From: DATLYF01 sp035575095
GTDB lineage: Bacteria > Pseudomonadota > Gammaproteobacteria > Competibacterales > Competibacteraceae
Direction: 5' to 3'
Assembly: GCA_035575095.1 (NCBI GenBank)
Contig: DATLYF010000114.1
Coordinates: 1-10,148 of the forward strand
Length of the DNA: 10,148 bases
Shown: positions 7,266-10,148 of the stretch, piece after piece
Numbering within the stretch: position 1 is the first letter of the stretch
Layout: the number at the start of each line of letters is the position of its first letter
Translations under genes and position numbers: made by a program
Notes under the pieces: model-generated
Seen by the model: only the letters and a program-made list of their open reading frames with translations
Told to the model about the DNA's origin: nothing
Database searches by the model: none

Positions 7266-7352
7266 GCCCTCTGCTGCCTGCGGGAGGGGGCCAGCTCGCT
7301 GTGCCACACGTATTCACGTTCAGCGACCCCTCTCCCGCAGGCGGCAGAGGGC
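7266..7352. repeat. Imperfect inverted repeat, REP/BIME-like, between convergent genes
   Basis: Arm 7266-7290 (25 bp) is complementary to arm 7327-7352 (26 bp) with one mismatch and one extra base near the outer G-run; the spacer is 36 nt. The arm core CTCCCGCAGGCGGCAGAGGG resembles the CCCTCTCCC...GGGAGAGGG intergenic repeats scattered through many high-GC proteobacterial genomes. It sits between two genes that converge, where such elements commonly occur, and a transcript from either side could fold into a long hairpin and end or protect the mRNA. Apart from this and the smaller hairpin before it, I see nothing in the 213-nt gap 7191-7403. Confidence 0.65.
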
Positions 7353-7403
7353 CAGGGTGGGGGTAGTGGGGGATTTATAGAGTGACTGAATAAAGCAACC
7401 CGA

Positions 7404-8090
7404 TCACTTTCTGGCAGCCGGCGGCTCCGCTGGCCGCGTCTGTCGCAGCCGCGCTTCGTCGATGGAGCGGAACTGCGGCGCCACCTCGTAGAACTGGCTG
7501 ACATCCCGCACCACCGCCAGTCCTGGCAGTACCTCGCCGGTCAGGCGGTTGGGCATGTAGGCGGCGACCACGCCAATGACCACTGGCCGCTCCGGCATGA
7601 GGAAGAAGGCCGGGCCGCCGCTGACGCCGTTGATCGCCACGCCGTCGATGAGGTAGGACTCCTCTTCCTCGCGCCAGGCGCTCACCCGCCCGCTAAAGAA
7701 GCAGCAGGCATTGGCGATGGCCGGAAAGCCCAGCCAGCCCACCTCGGTGCCGACCCGCAGGTATTGTCCCCGCGGCGCCAGCTCTAGGGGCGGCAGGCGA
7801 AACGGCAGGTCGGGCTGCTCGAACAGCAAAATGGCGGTATCGCGCTGCTCGTCCAGGAACACCGCCCGCTGCGGCGGATGCAGCAGCAGGCTCTGACCGG
7901 AGGCAGGGTGCTCCAGGCGGATCGGCTCCTCCCAGTGGTGGGCGTGGTCGATCACGTGGGCCGCGCTCGCCACCGCGAACAGCTGCGTCTCGCTCGGCCA
8001 GGAGAGCAGGAAGCCCGAGCCCACCGCCACCGGCGTGGAGATGCGCAGCAGGTATTTCGCCAGAATGTCGACCGCATCGCCCCAGTCCAT
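7404..8090 (-). CDS. Trypsin-fold serine protease domain protein, cytoplasmic
   Basis: A 228-residue protein with a chymotrypsin-like peptidase fold. A plausible catalytic triad is visible: His45 in AVASAAHVID, Asp84 in DEQRDTAILLFE, and Ser157 in INGVSGGPAFF, each at the normal spacing. GSGFLLS (24-30) and GTEVGWLGFP (114-123) also fit the fold, as in trypsin-like peptidase family PF13365. There is no signal peptide or membrane segment, unlike most DegP or HhoA relatives, and no PDZ domain. The residue before the catalytic serine is Val rather than the usual Asp (GVSGGP instead of GDSGGP). GGGGAGG lies about five bases upstream of ATG 8090. The gene starts 18 nt after the stop of the upstream membrane-protein gene, so they are probably one operon. 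The C-terminal 40 residues are polar and outside the core. Its substrate is unknown. Confidence 0.8.
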   Translation of the reverse strand: MDWGDAVDILAKYLLRISTPVAVGSGFLLSWPSETQLFAVASAAHVIDHAHHWEEPIRLEHPASGQSLLLHPPQRAVFLDEQRDTAILLFEQPDLPFRLPPLELAPRGQYLRVGTEVGWLGFPAIANACCFFSGRVSAWREEEESYLIDGVAINGVSGGPAFFLMPERPVVIGVVAAYMPNRLTGEVLPGLAVVRDVSQFYEVAPQFRSIDEARLRQTRPAEPPAARK

Positions 8091-8108
8091 ACGCCCTCCC
8101 CGCCCGCG

Positions 8109-8693
8109 CTACTCACCCAGGCGCCGCACCTCCACCGCCACCCGTGCCAGGCGCTCGTAGAGCCGGCAGCGGCGGCGCAGCGGCCACCAGTCGTAGAACA
8201 GATACTCGATGGGCCGCCACATCGCCACCCAGCCGAGGATCACCAGCCCCTCCGTCACCACTCGCCGCCCCGCCCAGTTCCCCAGGCCGCTCAGCAGCTC
8301 GCTCAGGCTCAGGCTCAGGGCCAGGAACAGCACGGCGAACAGCAACGCGTGGCGGGCCAGGCGCATGGCGCCGCGCAGGGCGTGGCGCTGCAGCGCCAGC
8401 TGGTACTGGAAGTAGTGGTGGATGGCCTGCTCCAGCCCCTCCGGCGGCAGCCGCTCCAGGGCCTGCGGGGCGAGATGGAACACCAGCCTGAAAGCCTCGT
8501 GGGCCGGCAGTTCCTCGGCGGCGCTGACGATGTACTGCTCGGCGTCCGGGTCCAGGTCGCGCTCGTGGAACGGCGCGGGGTCGAGCGAGTTGAACAGCTG
8601 CTCCAGCCGATGCAGGCGAATCTCGATGAGCAACTGGCCGTGCTCGCGACGGTACGGCGGCGGCAGGACGTGCTCCAGCGGATGCGCTTTCAT
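8109..8693 (-). CDS. Unknown protein with two C-terminal membrane segments
   Basis: I do not recognise a named family. With the ATG at 8693 the product is 194 residues. Residues 1-110 are soluble and largely helical, with a conserved-looking block IEIRLHRLEQLFNSLDPAPF (23-42) followed by HERDLDPDAEQYIV (43-56). Two hydrophobic stretches follow, about 116-135 (ALLFAVLFLALSLSLSELL) and about 146-168 (VTEGLVILGWVAMWRPIEYLFY), then an Arg-rich tail. Positive charges flank both segments, so both ends should face the cytoplasm. The frame continues to ATGs at 8798 and 8840, but the latter would overlap the divergent acetyltransferase gene and its promoter; no candidate has a strong ribosome binding site, so the start is uncertain. 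The stop lies 18 nt before the protease gene, suggesting the pair functions together at the inner membrane. Confidence 0.7.
   Translation of the reverse strand: MKAHPLEHVLPPPYRREHGQLLIEIRLHRLEQLFNSLDPAPFHERDLDPDAEQYIVSAAEELPAHEAFRLVFHLAPQALERLPPEGLEQAIHHYFQYQLALQRHALRGAMRLARHALLFAVLFLALSLSLSELLSGLGNWAGRRVVTEGLVILGWVAMWRPIEYLFYDWWPLRRRCRLYERLARVAVEVRRLGE
8301..8318. repeat. Three tandem copies of a hexanucleotide inside the membrane-protein gene
   Basis: GCTCAG occurs three times in a row and encodes alternating Leu-Ser residues in the first membrane segment of the minus-strand protein. A change in copy number would keep the reading frame and alter the membrane segment by two residues per unit. 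It is most likely an incidental result of the Leu/Ser-rich sequence. Confidence 0.6.
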
Positions 8694-8781
8694 GACAGGC
8701 AGGATGGGGCTGCGCTCGGAGAAGCCTGAAGGGGAGACTAGCACCGTCGCGGCCACCTTGCCTGCCCCGTTTCCCAGCACG

Positions 8782-8810
8782 ATGGCAGCCGCCGGCATCT
8801 GAGTTAGAAT
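8782..8810 (+). promoter_or_regulatory. Candidate sigma70-type promoter for acetyltransferase-murI
   Basis: ATGGCA (8782-8787) and TAGAAT (8805-8810) match the -35 and -10 consensus at four and five of six positions with an ideal 17-nt spacer. Transcription would start near 8817, giving a leader of about 23 nt that contains the GGAG ribosome binding site. It lies in the 146-bp gap between the divergent minus-strand membrane-protein gene and the acetyltransferase gene. No equally good promoter is seen for the minus-strand direction. Confidence 0.5.
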
Positions 8811-8839
8811 CGTCGCTCGTCCCAGATCCTGGAGCCGCA

Positions 8840-9331
8840 ATGCCGATCCGCCATGCGCAAGCGCGCGACCTGCCCGCCATCGTCGCCATCTACAACGCTT
8901 CCATCCCCGCCCGCCTGGCCACCGCCGACCTGGAGCCGGTGAGCGTGGAGAGCCAGCGCGCGTGGTTCGAGAGCTTCGAGCCCGAGCGCCGGCCGCTGTG
9001 GGTACTGGAGGAGGACGGAATCATCGCCGGCTGGCTCAGCCTGCGCTCTTTTTACGGCCGCCTGGCCTATCACGCCACCGTCGAGGTGGGTGTGTACGTG
9101 GCTCCCGAGTTCCAGGGTCGCGGCATCGGCCGCCGCCTGCTGGAGCACGCCATCCGCGAGGCACCGGTGCTCGGTATCAAGACCCTGCTCGGCTTTGTCT
9201 TCTCCCACAACCAGACCAGCCTGCGCCTGTTCGAATCCCTGGGCTTCCGGCGCTGGGGCGAGCTGCCCGACATCGCCGAGCTGGACGGGGTGGAGCGCAG
9301 CCTGACTCTGCTCGGCCGGCGGGTGGCCTGA
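8840..9331 (+). CDS. GNAT N-acetyltransferase, phosphinothricin-acetyltransferase-like
   Basis: A 163-residue acyl-CoA-dependent N-acetyltransferase of the COG1247 group (Pat, MnaT/YncA-like), members of which acetylate amino-acid analogues such as phosphinothricin, methionine sulfoximine or methionine. The N-terminus IRHAQARDLPAIVAIYNASI (3-22) with SVESQRAWFES (35-45) is typical of this group. Motif A, VEVGVYVAPEFQGRGIGRRLL (81-101), contains the Q/R-x-x-G-x-G/A acetyl-CoA pyrophosphate loop, and SHNQTSLRLFESLGF (122-136) is motif B with the usual Asn124. Length is normal. GGAG lies seven bases before the ATG. The stop TGA (9329-9331) shares its A with the murI start, so the two genes are translationally coupled. 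The true acceptor substrate cannot be read from sequence. Confidence 0.9.
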   Translation: MPIRHAQARDLPAIVAIYNASIPARLATADLEPVSVESQRAWFESFEPERRPLWVLEEDGIIAGWLSLRSFYGRLAYHATVEVGVYVAPEFQGRGIGRRLLEHAIREAPVLGIKTLLGFVFSHNQTSLRLFESLGFRRWGELPDIAELDGVERSLTLLGRRVA

Positions 9332-10140
9332 TGTCCATGGGCGAGGATCGGCGCCCCATCGGCGTGTTCGACTCCGGCGCCGGCGGCCTGTCGGTACTGG
9401 GCGAGATCCGGGCGTTACTGCCTCATGAGGAGCTGCTCTACGTGGCCGATGCCGGACACGTGCCCTATGGCGAGAAATCGCCCGGCTACATCCAGGCGCG
9501 CTCCCTGGCCATCGCCGAGTTTCTGCTGGCCCAGGGCTGCAAGGCCCTGGTGGTGGCCTGCAACACCGCCACCGCCGCCGCCGTGGCCCTGCTGCGGGAG
9601 CGCTTCGCCGCCATACCCATCGTCGCCATCGAGCCGGCGGTCAAGCCCGCGGCCGCCGCCACCCGCAGCGGCATCGTCGGCGTACTGGCCACCAGCGGCA
9701 CCCTGGAGAGTGCCCGCTTCGCCGCCCTGCTGGATCGCTTCGCCAACGGCGTGCGCGTGCTCACCCAACCCTGCCCGGGGCTGGTGGAATGCGTCGAGCG
9801 CGCCGAGCTGGACGGCCCGGACACCCGCGCCCTGCTGGAGCGTTACACGGGTCCGCTGCTTCAGGCCGGCGCCGACACCCTGATCCTGGGTTGCACCCAT
9901 TACCCCTTCCTCAAACCGCTGCTGGCCGAACTGGCCGGGCCGGAAATCGCGCTCATCGACACCGGTGCGGCGGTCGCGCGCCGGCTACGGCAGCAGCTAC
10001 AGCAGCACGGTCTGCTCGCCGCTGCCGGCACGGGTACGGTGCGCTACTGGACCAGCGGCGAGCCGGCACGGCTGGCACGGCTGCTGACGCGGCTGGGCTG
10101 GACGGCGCCGGTGGCGCTGCTGCCGGCGGGAACCGGCTAG
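9331..10140 (+). CDS. murI: Glutamate racemase
   Basis: Converts L-glutamate to D-glutamate for peptidoglycan synthesis in the cytoplasm; normally essential. The 269-residue length fits. The N-terminal signature PIGVFDSGAGGLSVL (9-23) includes the catalytic-site Asp14 and Ser15. The two catalytic cysteines are present: Cys77 in VVACNTATA and Cys188 in LILGCTHYPFL, with His190 alongside. ADAGHVPYGEKSP (39-51) is the conserved substrate-side loop. The ATG at 9331 overlaps the acetyltransferase stop by one base; the ATG at 9337 would give a protein two residues shorter and is also possible. The frame also runs upstream inside the acetyltransferase gene, but that portion is out of frame with it and has no racemase sequence. 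No terminator is visible in the eight bases that remain. Confidence 0.97.
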   Translation: MSMGEDRRPIGVFDSGAGGLSVLGEIRALLPHEELLYVADAGHVPYGEKSPGYIQARSLAIAEFLLAQGCKALVVACNTATAAAVALLRERFAAIPIVAIEPAVKPAAAATRSGIVGVLATSGTLESARFAALLDRFANGVRVLTQPCPGLVECVERAELDGPDTRALLERYTGPLLQAGADTLILGCTHYPFLKPLLAELAGPEIALIDTGAAVARRLRQQLQQHGLLAAAGTGTVRYWTSGEPARLARLLTRLGWTAPVALLPAGTG

Positions 10141-10148
10141 AGCGGTCG

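Noticed and set aside
6816..7307. Minus-strand 163-codon frame across the end of the oxoprolinase gene
   Set aside because: It lies antisense to conserved HyuB sequence and runs into the intergenic repeat; no domain is visible.
8113..8889. Minus-strand 258-codon frame covering the membrane-protein gene
   Set aside because: It gives an Arg/Ala/Gly/Pro-rich product without pattern and overlaps the start of the acetyltransferase. The alternative frame has two clean membrane segments.
8962..9330. An N-terminal extension of murI inside the acetyltransferase gene
   Set aside because: The extension is Arg/Ala/Pro-rich and out of frame with the acetyltransferase; glutamate racemase similarity begins only after 9331.
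3570..10140. A functional link between oxoprolinase (makes glutamate) and murI (uses glutamate)
   Set aside because: The genes are more than 2 kb apart, separated by an opposite-strand operon, and murI is a housekeeping gene, so proximity is probably coincidental.

Overview
The window comes from a high-GC proteobacterium, probably a gammaproteobacterium. This rests on strong G/C preference at third codon positions, AGGAG-type ribosome binding sites, and a GC-rich imperfect inverted repeat in one intergenic region. I cannot name a genus. No rRNA, tRNA, CRISPR array, insertion sequence or phage gene is visible. Nearly all of the sequence is accounted for by nine genes.

Positions 1-7190 look like one catabolic module. 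On the minus strand, in transcription order, lie a winged-helix (MarR-like) regulator (3488-2976), then the three parts of a TRAP-type importer: periplasmic binding protein DctP (2836-1877), small membrane subunit DctQ (1808-1266) and large membrane subunit DctM (1253 to the left edge, cut off just before its end). Divergently, on the plus strand, is a 1206-residue fusion of hydantoinase A and B domains (3570-7190), the architecture of ATP-dependent 5-oxoprolinase. The simplest reading is uptake of 5-oxoproline (pyroglutamate) or a related cyclic amide by the TRAP system, hydrolysis in the cytoplasm by the fusion enzyme, and control by the linked regulator. The substrate is inferred. A perfect palindrome upstream of dctP (2932-2946) has a second copy one helical turn away and a degenerate copy in front of the oxoprolinase gene, so it is a good operator candidate.

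Positions 7191-7403 form a convergent intergenic region with a short hairpin and a long imperfect inverted repeat of REP/BIME type. Next comes a minus-strand pair: a protein of unknown function with two C-terminal membrane segments (8693-8109), followed 18 nt later by a trypsin-fold protease without signal peptide (8090-7404). This pair is the least understood part of the window.

Positions 8840-10140 hold a plus-strand pair: a GNAT acetyltransferase of the phosphinothricin-acetyltransferase-like group and glutamate racemase murI, overlapping by one base and probably translationally coupled. A reasonable sigma70-type promoter precedes them (8782-8810).
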